NCBI GenBank assembly: GCA_030068145.1
Contig: JAPJBO010000028.1
Location: forward strand, 62,001 to 126,000
From: Diplonema papillatum
Taxonomy: Eukaryota; Euglenozoa; Diplonemea; Diplonemida; Diplonemidae
Reading direction: 5' to 3'
Length of the DNA: 64,000 nucleotides
The translations under genes were made by a program, and so were the position numbers. Under the pieces are notes generated by a model. It searched no databases. It saw only the letters and a list, made by a program, of their open reading frames with translations, and was not told where the DNA came from. This document shows positions 1 to 10,400 of this stretch, one piece after another. Positions within the stretch are counted from its first letter, which is position 1, and every line of letters begins with the position of its first letter.

Positions 1-1497
1 CAGAGAGCCAAGGAATGAGCGGACGACAAGGTCATAGACCCTGAATTCCGCAGGCGAAAGCATCGCAGAAGTCGCATAACGACATGGCGTGATTGGCGGA
101 TGATCGCCCTGATCGACGCCATTTGTCGGAATGGAGATGCCATGTCTATGCTGCTGGAGAAGCGAGGACACAATGTATCCCCAGTCGGGGTGGTTTGCGT
201 GCTGATGCAACACAGGCTCAGCCCGGAAGGTGCTCGGGTACCGTGTACTTTCGGTCCGAGGATACGATATATACCCGGAGGTGTAGAGACCTTCTGCTAT
301 CTTCATAGCTTCCTGAGGAGACAATCCAAGCCCTGTACTTGCTGACTTCAGCATTTGCACTGTGTTAAGCGCAACAGGTGGCCACAGTGTACGCGACGAC
401 TCGTCGATGTTGCTGCATCGTATGGACCGCAGGGATCGGAGATGCTCGGATGTTTCAGCTGGCGTGGCTTTCCCATCTTTTCGCTTCCACTGCAGGCTGA
501 CCACGGTGCCACAAGGGATACACCGGATCTTGGGCTTCAGTTCTTCGAATCGCTCCGAGCGGAAGTCGAGTATCTGAAGATGCCGCTGCACGCAAAACCA
601 CAAACAAGGTGTCTGGCACGGACCGTAGGAGATGGTTTTCAAAGTTTGATCTTCCCACTTTTCCTGTGCAATGGATCGCACAGACCGAGTCAAAAAGCGC
701 GTGAAAGTTACACCAATCTTTAGATCGAGCTCCTGTCGAGCATCGACAGCCATCGACATGTTGGCATCTGGACGTTGCAAGGCGTTGAATGCTTGGTGGA
801 GGGAATCTGCTGTTAGAGCTGAAAAACGGGCACGAAATATCTGATTGTCAGAGGGAAAAGACCTGCGGGTTATCTCAATAACCTCAAACCCAATGTTCTC
901 ACCTTCCCGATCGCAGTCCAGCCACAGCACCAAGTGGGAGCAGCCTCTTGCCTCATACTCGAGTGTTTCAATGATGCGGCAAGCCATCGACGCTTCTGTT
1001 TGCTTCTTCATTATCTTCGCGTCGAACAATTCGACATCACGAAGGCTGTTGTCTTCGAAGTCGACACTAAAAATATGGCCTACGACAGATGTCACTCGAA
1101 AGTGGGCCTCGCGCCCCGTTGGTGGGAAGGTTCCAGAAAAGTCGTGAACTGCAACACCGCGTCCTGGTGTTTTACGTGTCCTCTTCCTACCCCCTGACAG
1201 AGCCCCTGCTATGGCAAGAGCCACAGACGGCTTTTCAGCTACCATCAAGATGCTGTCTCCCTCGTTAGCTCCTCCAAAGACAGCAGGCGGTGTGTGTCGA
1301 TTGGAGAACCTGTCACGATGCTCATGCCAACTCGAGTTCAGCGGTGCGGCATGCCCATCGCCAGCCCGAAATGCATTTGCTCCGGTTCCCCAACTCGAGT
1401 TGTAGCCATGTGTTGAGCTAGCTCCTGATTGTGCCCATGGAGTTTGATTGGTTCGCTGCTGAGGAGCCCTGCCGACTGATTGTTGGCTATTCCACAT
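1..1497 (-). CDS. TOP3B: DNA topoisomerase III (beta-type), 3'-truncated by window edge
   Basis: Type IA topoisomerase, which relaxes or decatenates DNA (and RNA, for the beta form) by single-strand passage. Reading from 1497, an in-frame stop lies just before the ATG. A Ser/Asn/Gly-rich extension of about 80 residues precedes the TOPRIM domain. TOPRIM shows the ILMVAEKPS motif with its catalytic Glu and the DCDREGEN acidic triad. Then come the DARQELDLKIG segment, SYGPCQTP, and the active-site tyrosine in GYISYPRTEST. The product reads uninterrupted to position 1, so the C-terminal zinc or RGG region lies outside the window. The family match is clear; beta over alpha is my judgement from the WLDCDREGEN and FGPCQTP-like contexts. 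The long N-terminal extension is not part of the usual core and could be a targeting or disordered segment. Confidence 0.93.
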   Translation of the reverse strand, partial: MWNSQQSVGRAPQQRTNQTPWAQSGASSTHGYNSSWGTGANAFRAGDGHAAPLNSSWHEHRDRFSNRHTPPAVFGGANEGDSILMVAEKPSVALAIAGALSGGRKRTRKTPGRGVAVHDFSGTFPPTGREAHFRVTSVVGHIFSVDFEDNSLRDVELFDAKIMKKQTEASMACRIIETLEYEARGCSHLVLWLDCDREGENIGFEVIEITRRSFPSDNQIFRARFSALTADSLHQAFNALQRPDANMSMAVDARQELDLKIGVTFTRFLTRSVRSIAQEKWEDQTLKTISYGPCQTPCLWFCVQRHLQILDFRSERFEELKPKIRCIPCGTVVSLQWKRKDGKATPAETSEHLRSLRSIRCSNIDESSRTLWPPVALNTVQMLKSASTGLGLSPQEAMKIAEGLYTSGYISYPRTESTRYPSTFRAEPVLHQHANHPDWGYIVSSLLQQHRHGISIPTNGVDQGDHPPITPCRYATSAMLSPAEFRVYDLVVRSFLGSL

Positions 1498-3139
1498 CTA
1501 CCCCTTGTTTCCTGTGTTTTCCTTTCAGACACCGAACCCCCCGTGAAAGTGTGATACCGTTGTGAAAATGTCTCCAATCGACCTCGCATGCGGCAGCTGA
1601 CTGGTTCGTTGACATTTGCGGACGGAAGGGATTGGCGAGCTCGTCATCGTGCGCCAATGACACTGAGAAACAAGTGCAAGAAGACATGCTGTTTATCGTT
1701 GACTACTTCTGTGACTCCTCATCGGAAGCAGTGGACAGACAAGAGGCAAATAAGAGACTGCTGCAATGAATCATCCTCATCGCATGCAGCAGCCTTCGAG
1801 CCCAGCAGCGATCTCAATCTGCCGGCTCTGGAGACCCGTTTTTAATTGCAGAGGTGTAGTTCTTTCGAACGACAAGAACATCTCGCACGTTCCATCAGCA
1901 GACGCTGTAAAGTTCAAGGCTGACTGCAACCTTGGCAAGACCTTTTGGTAGTGATGAACGCCGGACTTGCTAAGTCCGGCGTGTACGAAAGACAGTATGG
2001 CGTCCACTACCAGGAGAACAGATGAGAGAGAGAGAGAGAGACGAGTTAGAGTGCAGGGACCATCTCTCCGGGGAGTTTCCGGTCTCCTCACTTCTCTTCG
2101 CACTGCTACGGCGGGCGTAAGTCGCTCCGGAGGCGCGCTGCAGGTTGCGGCTCTGCTACAGTGAGTGGCGGCACCGGAGTTGGTGCTGCAGCGGGCGCTC
2201 TGGCCGGCGGGCGAGCTCGTCTCGCGGGGGATCGCCGCCTTGTAACGCTGCGGGCCCTCTTCTTCCTCGCGACCTACGGCGGCGGCTAACACCTTGATGG
2301 GAAACTTCAGCTTCCATTGAGCGAAGGCTACGTCCTGAGGGTACACGGGTTTGGCGTCATTCCAGCTGTCTTTGGAGCAAACTGCTACTATGCGATGATT
2401 GCAGGAATGCAGGCCTTCGCATAATAGTACAAGATCTTCAACAAAATTGCAACCAAGGCCGCGACACAAACAACGATGCGGAGGTTTTCATGTGGGCGTG
2501 GATAGTATAGGCATATCCTGGTTTCAACCCGACAGTGCACGGCCTTGTTCCAAGAAAAAGCTTGTGTCATCCCTGCATACATGGATGGAGACGACATCGT
2601 TTCGAATCATTATTTCTCCTTCCGAAAGCTCATTCGAACCGTTCGAAAGGTAGCTCCCTTGAACCGCAAAGCACGACTGTTCCAGATGACATGCTGGTGT
2701 CCGTGAAGGCTGTAAGCTAGCAGCGGACTAAGCTTTCTACCAAGGTCAGAGGCTGCAATTATCACAAGACATTGTTAGAAAGGGGGTCCATTGCTTTTCG
2801 GAGTGTCTCATGAACCGGGCAGTCGCGCACAGATATCCTCGGCCAAAGAAGAAAAAAAGGTTTTGTTGTACGCACGACAAGCCCCCCGGTCGTTCCAGAC
2901 AGTGTGAGGGGAGGTACTTTGTTGCCAGTCTCGGGCGAACGGAGTCGAACTCAGCATCAGGAAGGCTCGTGCAAACGCCGGACTGGGCAAAAGGTTTCGG
3001 GTTGTACAAACACCGGCCTGAGCAACACGTAGGATGTCCTAGCACCCAACTAGTCATTACGCAAACCGCAACAGGGTACAGGCAATTGTGCCTTCGGAGG
3101 TGCAATCATGCAAAAAAGGCGCAAATGTCCTGGTGGGAT
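1498..3139. other. Intergenic, no supported gene
   Basis: A minus-strand open frame (1777-2469) has no ATG start, no recognisable domain, and crosses a (GA)n microsatellite at about 2023-2042. A short minus-strand frame near 2400-2600 has one hydrophobic stretch but no other support. I call no gene. Confidence 0.5.
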
Positions 3140-4675
3140 TCAGACAACAATGTTCGCGGAGAACACGGCTAGATGGCTATGAGAAAGAACCGACAAACTC
3201 GGCTGTTGGCCACACCAGGACAAAGCATTCACTGCTTGTCTACGTCTGGCTAAATGCTGGACTTGCTCGGGGCGCGACGTTGTCCCAACGAATACATCAT
3301 CCTCTGCAACAGCCCAAGCAGTGTTCATTGGGTCTCCTGGAAAATCGTACAACGCAACATGGCACGGGGGCCTTTCAAGTGTATCACACAACCCGTCTAC
3401 ACTTCTTTCCCTAAAGACTGGCACACAGCCGACGAGTGCCGTTGCTGAAAGCGACCGCTTGAAAACGCACAGCTGATCAACACTTGTTCCCGACACCATC
3501 TTCATAGCGAAGCTGCCGGAGCTTACCGCTGCGATGCCGTTGTTCGCCGAGACTGTCATCAATATTTGCTCTAGGTTTTTGTCCGGACGGAGAAGATGTG
3601 GCGTCGAGCCAATCGTGCAGAAGACACTGCTGTCAGTCTGCGCAAGTAAGTGGCTGACTTCTCCTGGTGCTGACACCGAGTAAAGCATCTGACACTTTCG
3701 AGTGTCAAAGCATTGGATGCTACCACTTGCGGTGCCTACGAAGACACTGGTCTGATCGATACCCCACTCCAGTGCGGTGACGTGCGGCTGTTTATCAAGT
3801 TTGACGAAGCTAGTAGCAGCAGAGCTGATACGTGCATCCCACAAGAGCAGTTGCTGATCCGAATCGGACGCGTCACTATCACAAAGCAGCAGTGTGACGT
3901 ACGAATTGTTGACGCGAGCCAAGCGTGCCTTCGCGCTCAGTTCATCGCAAATGGAAAGCGTGCCTAAATTGATCCCGATAACCTTTGCAGCCGAGCCTCC
4001 ACACAGAACTGCGGAGAGACCATCGGCTGATACATGCAGTTTAGTGTATCCCCCATCTGGCAAAGACAAGCTTCCAGCTTTCGATAATTGCGGGATGATG
4101 TGCGACTCAACATCATAGGGTCTGTACCGCGCTGGATTGACCTTCAGCTTTGTACTCAATAGCGAAGCCTCTTGCGAGCGCAACATCTTGAGCCGCGCCT
4201 TTCCTTGCTGACACTGAGTAGTGACTGTCTCCTTCGTTTCTTCGATTGATGCTTCCATCTTTCTCAGGTCGTCGGCCAACTTCACATGCTGCTGAGACGG
4301 CATCAGTACCGCAGGATCCTCGATAAAGATCGTGCGGGCCTCAGTTCTGTGGAAGACGCTGTCACAAGCTGCGCACTTCCGCCGTTTCTGATCCACAAAG
4401 TGGCCCATCAGACAGGAACGACCGTAGTAATGTCCACAAGGCAGAACACTCGGGATGTGCATTCCACTCGCAGCTACTTCTAAATTGCACAATACGCACA
4501 AAGGAGTCTCTCGTACTGCACTGACCCTAGTGCTGTCTGCAATCTCATCCTTTTCAGCTCTCTCCAGCGTATCAGCCGACATGATTTCTACAAACTTCAC
4601 ATGTTTTACTCCTGCCATTAGCTCTCTTAGCGTGGTAGCACAGCACGGCGACAGCATCGGATTTGAACCCATCAT
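3140..4675 (-). CDS. RING finger / coiled-coil / WD40 E3 ubiquitin ligase, RFWD3-like
   Basis: Single exon, 511 residues. A RING finger starts at about residue 60: C-x2-C (CVLC), then LPCGHYYGRSC, then the closing RKCAAC pair followed by a DSVFHRTEARTIF strand, matching the RFWD3-type RING. A helical, charged coiled-coil segment follows (about residues 125-175). After that come WD40-like repeats with low sequence conservation (LLLWDARI, IQCFDTRK and similar blades) to the C-terminus. The order RING, coiled coil, WD40 is that of RFWD3/FANCW, an E3 ligase acting on RPA and RAD51 at stalled forks. Function here is inferred from architecture only. The ATG at 4675 is the first in frame; a later Met (residue 20 or 32) cannot be excluded. 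A 17-bp tandem repeat lies 45 bp upstream. Confidence 0.82.
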   Translation of the reverse strand: MMGSNPMLSPCCATTLRELMAGVKHVKFVEIMSADTLERAEKDEIADSTRVSAVRETPLCVLCNLEVAASGMHIPSVLPCGHYYGRSCLMGHFVDQKRRKCAACDSVFHRTEARTIFIEDPAVLMPSQQHVKLADDLRKMEASIEETKETVTTQCQQGKARLKMLRSQEASLLSTKLKVNPARYRPYDVESHIIPQLSKAGSLSLPDGGYTKLHVSADGLSAVLCGGSAAKVIGINLGTLSICDELSAKARLARVNNSYVTLLLCDSDASDSDQQLLLWDARISSAATSFVKLDKQPHVTALEWGIDQTSVFVGTASGSIQCFDTRKCQMLYSVSAPGEVSHLLAQTDSSVFCTIGSTPHLLRPDKNLEQILMTVSANNGIAAVSSGSFAMKMVSGTSVDQLCVFKRSLSATALVGCVPVFRERSVDGLCDTLERPPCHVALYDFPGDPMNTAWAVAEDDVFVGTTSRPEQVQHLARRRQAVNALSWCGQQPSLSVLSHSHLAVFSANIVV

Positions 4676-4719
4676 CGGATTTTGTCACTGAGCCCAAAGT
4701 TATCGGATTTAGTATCGGT

Positions 4720-4787
4720 TTCTCGGCTATTATGCATTCTCGGCTATTATGCATTATCGGCTATTAGGCATTCTCGGCTATTATGCA
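4720..4787. repeat. 17-bp tandem repeat, four units
   Basis: Four consecutive 17-bp units (TTCTCGGCTATTATGCA; unit three differs at two positions) at 4720, 4737, 4754 and 4771. Partial copies of the TATCGG core lie on both sides (4701, 4713, 4789). The array begins 45 bp upstream of the RFWD3-like start codon, so it sits in its 5' leader or processing region. Confidence 0.9.
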
Positions 4788-7413
4788 GTATCGGCCCATT
4801 TGTTTCAACCGATAATAGGCCGATGGCATGAACAGTAAGTCCTGACTCCAGATCTTTATGGATCGCCTTGTGTGCGTATTGCGTCACAGGTTCAAGACAG
4901 TTCCGGGAGGTACGAAAAAAGGACGCCCGTGACCACAGTTGGTGCGGTTTACTCCCATTTGCGTGGGAAGGCTGTTGCGACGTGCTGTTGGACTCACTCG
5001 AGGTAAGCTTCGCGCAATAAGAGAACTTAGAACCCCGGAGACGTTATGGTACCTTCTAATCCACAAATAACGCTAAGAAGGAATTCCGCTACGCAGGGGC
5101 GGGAATCCGGGTATTCTGGTGACCTCTGCTTGTCGCTTTGTCCCGAAAGACGCTCGAAAATACTGAAAATTGAAGTTGTCTAATACTTTGCAGAAATGAC
5201 CTTTGGACAACTAGACTCCATTCGTGAACCGATCCTTAACTCGGGTATACAGCCACTCATCGTAGGCACGCTGTGCGAATAAACGAATAGGAACATGAAG
5301 GAAGAATTACGGCAAAAACTTAGATTTGTCTACCGTTATGGGCATCAGCCCCGTGCGCCACGCATTTCTCCCCTCAGGGCAGACTATTTTTATTTTTTGA
5401 TCCGCATCCCAGGTACCAGGGAAAGCCTGCTACACGGGAGCCAAGCTTCACGTGTTCGGCGGTACAGCAGAGCCACGGGCCTACGGGTCAAGTGGCTACC
5501 TATTTTCCAAACTAAAGCATCAAGGCTTGGCGCACCTTGGGGCTTGGCGCTCGCGCTGAACACAAGCTCGTCGAGACGGTCAGCCGCAGGGCAGAGCGGA
5601 CGGGGTTGTGGCACTGTGCTGCCTCCGACTCAAGCTTTGCAATCTGTGGTTGACCGTCACGTTCCTGGACCAGGAGCGGCCTTTTTCTTTCTTTTCTTCT
5701 TGATCCGCGTCCCCCGACCCCTGAAAGTTTTCCGCGCGCGCGCGCGCAAAAAAAAAATAGTTAGGCAAGTCACCTGGCCTGTGGGTTCCTGTGTGGAGGG
5801 GGGTGGTCTTGGTGGCAAGCGGTCGGGGGGTGGGGGCCCGGAGGGGTACGCGCGCCTCACTTTGATTCTTCGGCGACTTCTTGCACTGGGAAATAACCGT
5901 CGTCTGCATGTGCTCAGGCTTTTTGTTGTACGGAGGGACTACGGGGTCGTGTATGAACCTGGAGAGTCTAAAGTCCTCAAAGTTCAACGTCATTGAACTT
6001 CGGGTTGGTACAGGTTGGTAAAGTCAGTGAACTTTGAGATTTGAACTCAGAATGGCATGGGCTAGAGTTCAAAGAACTTTGCCCAAGCCGTTCTGGTTCG
6101 AATCTCAGAGTTCAAAGAAGCCGTTGACATGACACCCTGGCTACTTCGAACTTGGTACTTTGAACCTTTAGAATCCAAAACGGCTTGGGCAAACATTCAA
6201 TGTCCGACTTTGAACCTTGGGGTCTTTAACTCCCGGCATCTTAGCAAATTGGGATTGTCAACAGGTCAAGGGCGTCCACCTCCGAGTTCTCCGCTGACTC
6301 ATCGTTTGCTACTTTTCCCTCGAGTTGGGAGTAGGCTGCTGAGCTCTCCAGGTTTGCTACTTCTAGTGGGTGGGTTTCTTGGTCGCGGTCTTCGTTTTTA
6401 GCAGATGGCTTGACGGCGGTTTGCATGTATGTTGGCACATCCATCCAGTCTTCGAACTCCAAATTTCTGGTCAGGCCTTCACAACACTTGAGGGTTCGGC
6501 TGTCGTGTCACTTTGTGCTTTTCTTCACTTTTCCTCTCACGAGATTTGGTTGCGCCGTGATATTTGTATTCAGAAGCTGACCTAACGTTCTCTTTGCTGT
6601 GGCACGGCTCCAACAGGCAGGTTTATGGACTCTCTTTATGCGACTCCAGTTTGCACGAGTGCCCTTCGTGACAGCATTGTTGACAAAGGCGACTTCATTG
6701 CATCTTAGCTCGTTCTCAGTCGCATAAGTGTTCCAATACTTCCACCACTCTTACCCCAACGATATTGTTCTCCACACTTTCCTTCTTGGACAAAATTCCG
6801 CTTCCCCTCCCCAGCTCAACGCGATCTTGTTCTTAAGCAAACGAATGAGAAAGAGCCTTTCCATATTAGCGCGTTCGGTCTCGTCGGGTTGAATACTAAC
6901 CAACGGCATCACATAACATTCATTTTCTTAACTCATGAACAAGTGCATCTTCACACGTGTTGCAAGAACCTTAAATGAGGCGTGTTGCGGATACGACCCC
7001 ATGAACGATAGCGTGATGGTAAAGAATAGGGTGAGCCTAGTAGTGCTTACACTGACGGAGTGCTTTTTCACCCGCAAGCGCAGCTCCTGCGGACGAGCAG
7101 GTGGCGCAAGAGGCAAATGCAATGCTCAGGAACAGGCGCGAAGAGTCGAGAGCCAGCAGGACCACTAGGAGCCGTAGCAGTAGCAGCTTACAAGCAGTGC
7201 GCAATATCTGCTCCAGCTATTGACAAGCAGAGGCGTCACCAAAAACCGCAGAGCGGTCGACTGTTCCGCCGTTAGAACGCTCGCCCATGTGTTGGATCGC
7301 CAGGTGGATATGCTTGTGGAGCGTTATCCTGTCGTATTTGATGTTCCTTTCAGTGGGCCAATCACAAAGACACAAGAGAAGTCTGAGAACATTGACAACA
7401 AAATAGAAGTAAG
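4788..7413. other. Intergenic with hairpin and dispersed-repeat fragments
   Basis: No protein-like frame is convincing. Open frames on both strands at 5295-5996 overlap and have simple-sequence composition (GCGCGC, poly-A, poly-T). A hairpin lies at 6050-6093, inside a cluster of AGTTCAAAG words (5975-6215). The stretch 6433-6530 is related to 51367-51462. Confidence 0.55.
6050..6093. repeat. Imperfect hairpin with AGTTC...GAACT apex
   Basis: GAATGGCATGGGC pairs with GCCCAAGCCGTTC across an AGTTCAAAGAACT centre, giving a stem of about 20 bp with a few mismatches. Further copies of GGCTTGGGCAAA and TTTGAAC words lie within 150 bp, suggesting decayed inverted-repeat DNA rather than a regulatory structure. 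Confidence 0.6.
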
Positions 7414-10400
7414 TCATACCTCAGACGACTCGGCATCTTCCCAATCGTCACTGTCGCCATCAAAAGTGTATTCGCCAGCTTGCATCGGTAAAAGGCTCTC
7501 ATGAGCAGGTTTCATGTACAGCAGTGTGAAGCCGATCACAAAGAAAGGGAGCATTACGATCCATTTGATGGAATTGAAGAAGTACATGTTGAAAGACAAG
7601 GAATATGAATCTTCGTAGTCGCGAGAATCACCGGTCAGCATGCTCAAGTAAACTGTCGCGTACATTCTAGTTGGCGGGCTCCTCACAATCTCTGTGTAGA
7701 CCTGTAAGGTTTAGACTGAATCAGGGTCGTGGCGACTACAATTCCAAATATAGAAGCAAAAGTCGGAACTTGTCCCCTCACTATTTTTCAGTACAAGTAC
7801 CTACATGCCTTTGCAATGCAGGATATAGATGCGAGGTCGCCCTGTGTCCCTCACGAACTTTGAATGGTATCATGCACTCGACAACGACGCCGAACAAAGC
7901 GGAGGACCCCGACCGGTGGCATAATGACCGGACGGCCGATCTTTCATGAGGAGAGCGGTTGCAGTCCGAAGTAAATGGTTTGCTCGCTTACTCGTTCCCG
8001 CTCGCAACGTCGTCGCTGTGATGAAACTGATGACGCAAAACAGTTGCAGAAAGGCCATGCAAGGACGTTCGTGTGTCCACCACCAACTTTGCGACGCCTC
8101 AGGACACTGGGGTTCAAAACAGGGGCAAGGATGAAGGAGGGTTTGGACAGAAACATTCAGGCCAACCACGAAGCTGCGCATGAGGGGTATGCGACCGAAG
8201 GTATTCTCGCGGTTGCACAATTTGATGGGCCGTGAAGATTCGTGCGAATGCTTCAAGAAGATCACGTGAAGATTAGTGCAACGTGAAGATCAGTGCGAAA
8301 GTTTCGAGAAGCACACACGCAGCGATGGTCCACATTCTGTGTGACGCGTGGACTCGCTGTCATCAAGTGTCGAAATCTCAACGACGCCGGAAGCAGAGTC
8401 CTCCCGGTACGAGAGAGCACCTCGAAGGCCGTTCAGTGTAATGTGGTCTTCGTACACTCATATGACAAGTACCTTACTTGTCCTTTGCATAATATAAAAG
8501 TACGTGCGCTCGGCTAAGGCCGGCGCGTGGCGAGACTGGAGGCAGCAGCTAAAGTTCGGGGAACAGCAAAGTTCGGGCGAAGCTAAGTTCGGGTGAAGCA
8601 AAGTTCGGGCGAAGCTAAGTTCTGGTGAAGCAAAGTTCGGGCGAAGCTAAGTTCGGGTGAAGCAAAGTTCTGGTGAAGCTAAGTTCGGGCGAAACAAAGT
8701 TCGGGCGAAGCAAAGTTCGGGCGAAGGTGAAGCTAAGTTCGGGCGAAACAAAGTCCGGGCGAAGCTAAGTTCTGGGTGAAGCAAAGTTCGGACGTTCTGG
8801 TGAAGCTAAGATCGGGCGAAAAAGTTCGGCGAAGCTAAGTTCGGGTGAAGCAAAGTTCGGGCGAAGCTAAGTTCTGGTGAAGCAAAGTTCGGGCGAAGCT
8901 AAGTTCGGGTGAAGCAAAGTTCTGGTGAAGCTAAGTTCGGGCGAAACAAAGTTCGGGCGAAACAAAGTTCGGGCGAAACAAAGTTCGGGCGAAGCAAAGT
9001 TCTGGGCGAAGCTAAGTTCGGATGAAGCAAAGTTCTGGTGAAGCAAAGTTCGGGCGAAACAAAGTTCTGGGGGAAGCAAAGTTCGGGCGAAGCAAAGTTC
9101 GGGCGAAGCTAAGTTCTGGTGAAGCAAAGTTCGGGCGAAGCAAAGTTCGGGTCAAGCTAAGTTCGGGCGAAACAAAGTGCGGGCGAAGCTAAGTTCTGGG
9201 GGAAGCAAAGTTCGGGTGAAGCAAAGTTCTGGTGAAGCTAAGATCGGGCGAAACAAAGTTCGGGCGAAGCTAAGTTCGGGTGAAGCTAAGTTCGGATGAA
9301 GCAAAGTTCTGGTGAAGCAAAGCTCGGGCGAAGCAAAGTTCGGGCGAAGTTCGGGTGAAGCAAAGTTCTGGTGAACATTGCATGTTCATAGGACCTCCAG
9401 TCTCGAAAAATTCTCAAAAACTTCAAACCGAAAAAAACACTTCGCGCGGGGATCGAACCGCGGACCTGTGGGTCCGGAGACCGCCGCACTGTTGAAGTGG
9501 ACCATACAGGCATGAAATCCGAAAAACGGAAAAAGCCAACCCCGCGCTATTATCCAGTTCAAAACAATACACTTTTTTAGTGTAGAGAAAAGTGGGGTTG
9601 GCTCGAATAGAGGCTATTCACATTGCATGTTCATAGGACCTCCAGTCTCGAAATATACGGTAATAATATTATGCACACGTATGACAAGTACGTGTTGTAC
9701 CCATAATAATCTTACTGCACCTTTAGCACAAGGATAGACCTTCATATCCATTCCAGGGCGGGCTGGTGACACTGTCCTTTATCGTCCAAAAGCCTCAGTC
9801 CTGTTGCCGCGCGCTGACTTCTGATAAACTTAGTGGTCTCTGGTCTGCCATCAGTTGTCTGACTTCCGGGTTGGCATATTAGTCTCTGGCCTGCCCCGGT
9901 TGTCCCACGCGCCAAGCGGCTAGCGAAGGGGAAAACAGTCATAGAGTTCAATCTTGCGGCGTTCTGGGGTGGCTGGGAGGCCGTGTTCCGCGGCCCCGGT
10001 CTGGGTGCCGTTTTTGAGGATCTCGAGCCGCTCGAGCGGTTCCGCCGGGAGGACGTGACTTCCATAATACTAGGACCAATATAAAGCAAACAAGCAAACA
10101 GGGCAAAAGAAATGCATACGCCTGGGACGTAAAACTGTCGGTTGAGAACGAGAATGCCCTTTCCAATGGTGGCTGTCACCACATAGCGCCGGTTCCTGTT
10201 TTTGATTCAATGTATTCAGATTGGTGCATGAAATGCGGGAACCACAAGAACCCAAGTGCAGAAAACTTGCACGCCCCCCGGCGCGGCTGCACTACTGGGA
10301 CGACGAGCCAGCAGTTATCGACTGGATTCTACCGAATCCGATGCGACCAAAAAGCCGAGGAAGACGTTGCTCTGGGACCCCGGGTTGGTTTCCCTCCACC

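Larger units (their letters stand above)
7702..10119 (-). other. DEX1-like intron 10 (2.4 kb), repeat-filled
   Basis: Donor GTATGC at 10119 and acceptor CAG at 7702, both phase 0. It joins FYVPG to VYTEIV, matching continuity in the family. It carries a 16-bp minisatellite (8545-9375), a tRNA-like sequence (9442-9511) and a 34-bp direct repeat (9375-9408 and 9620-9653). I see no coding gene inside. Confidence 0.8.

Noticed and set aside
1777-2469. 230-codon minus-strand frame
   Set aside because: No ATG at its start, crosses a GA microsatellite, no recognisable domain.
5295-5996. 233-codon plus-strand frame
   Set aside because: Overlaps an equally long minus frame, crosses GCGCGC and poly-A/T tracts, and has no domain or splice partner.
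8545-9375. CRISPR array
   Set aside because: Units are contiguous 16-mers with no unique spacers, inside a spliced eukaryotic gene.
9442-9511. Functional tRNA gene
   Set aside because: T-arm and B-box are intact, but no D-arm forms and the anticodon stem is mispaired.
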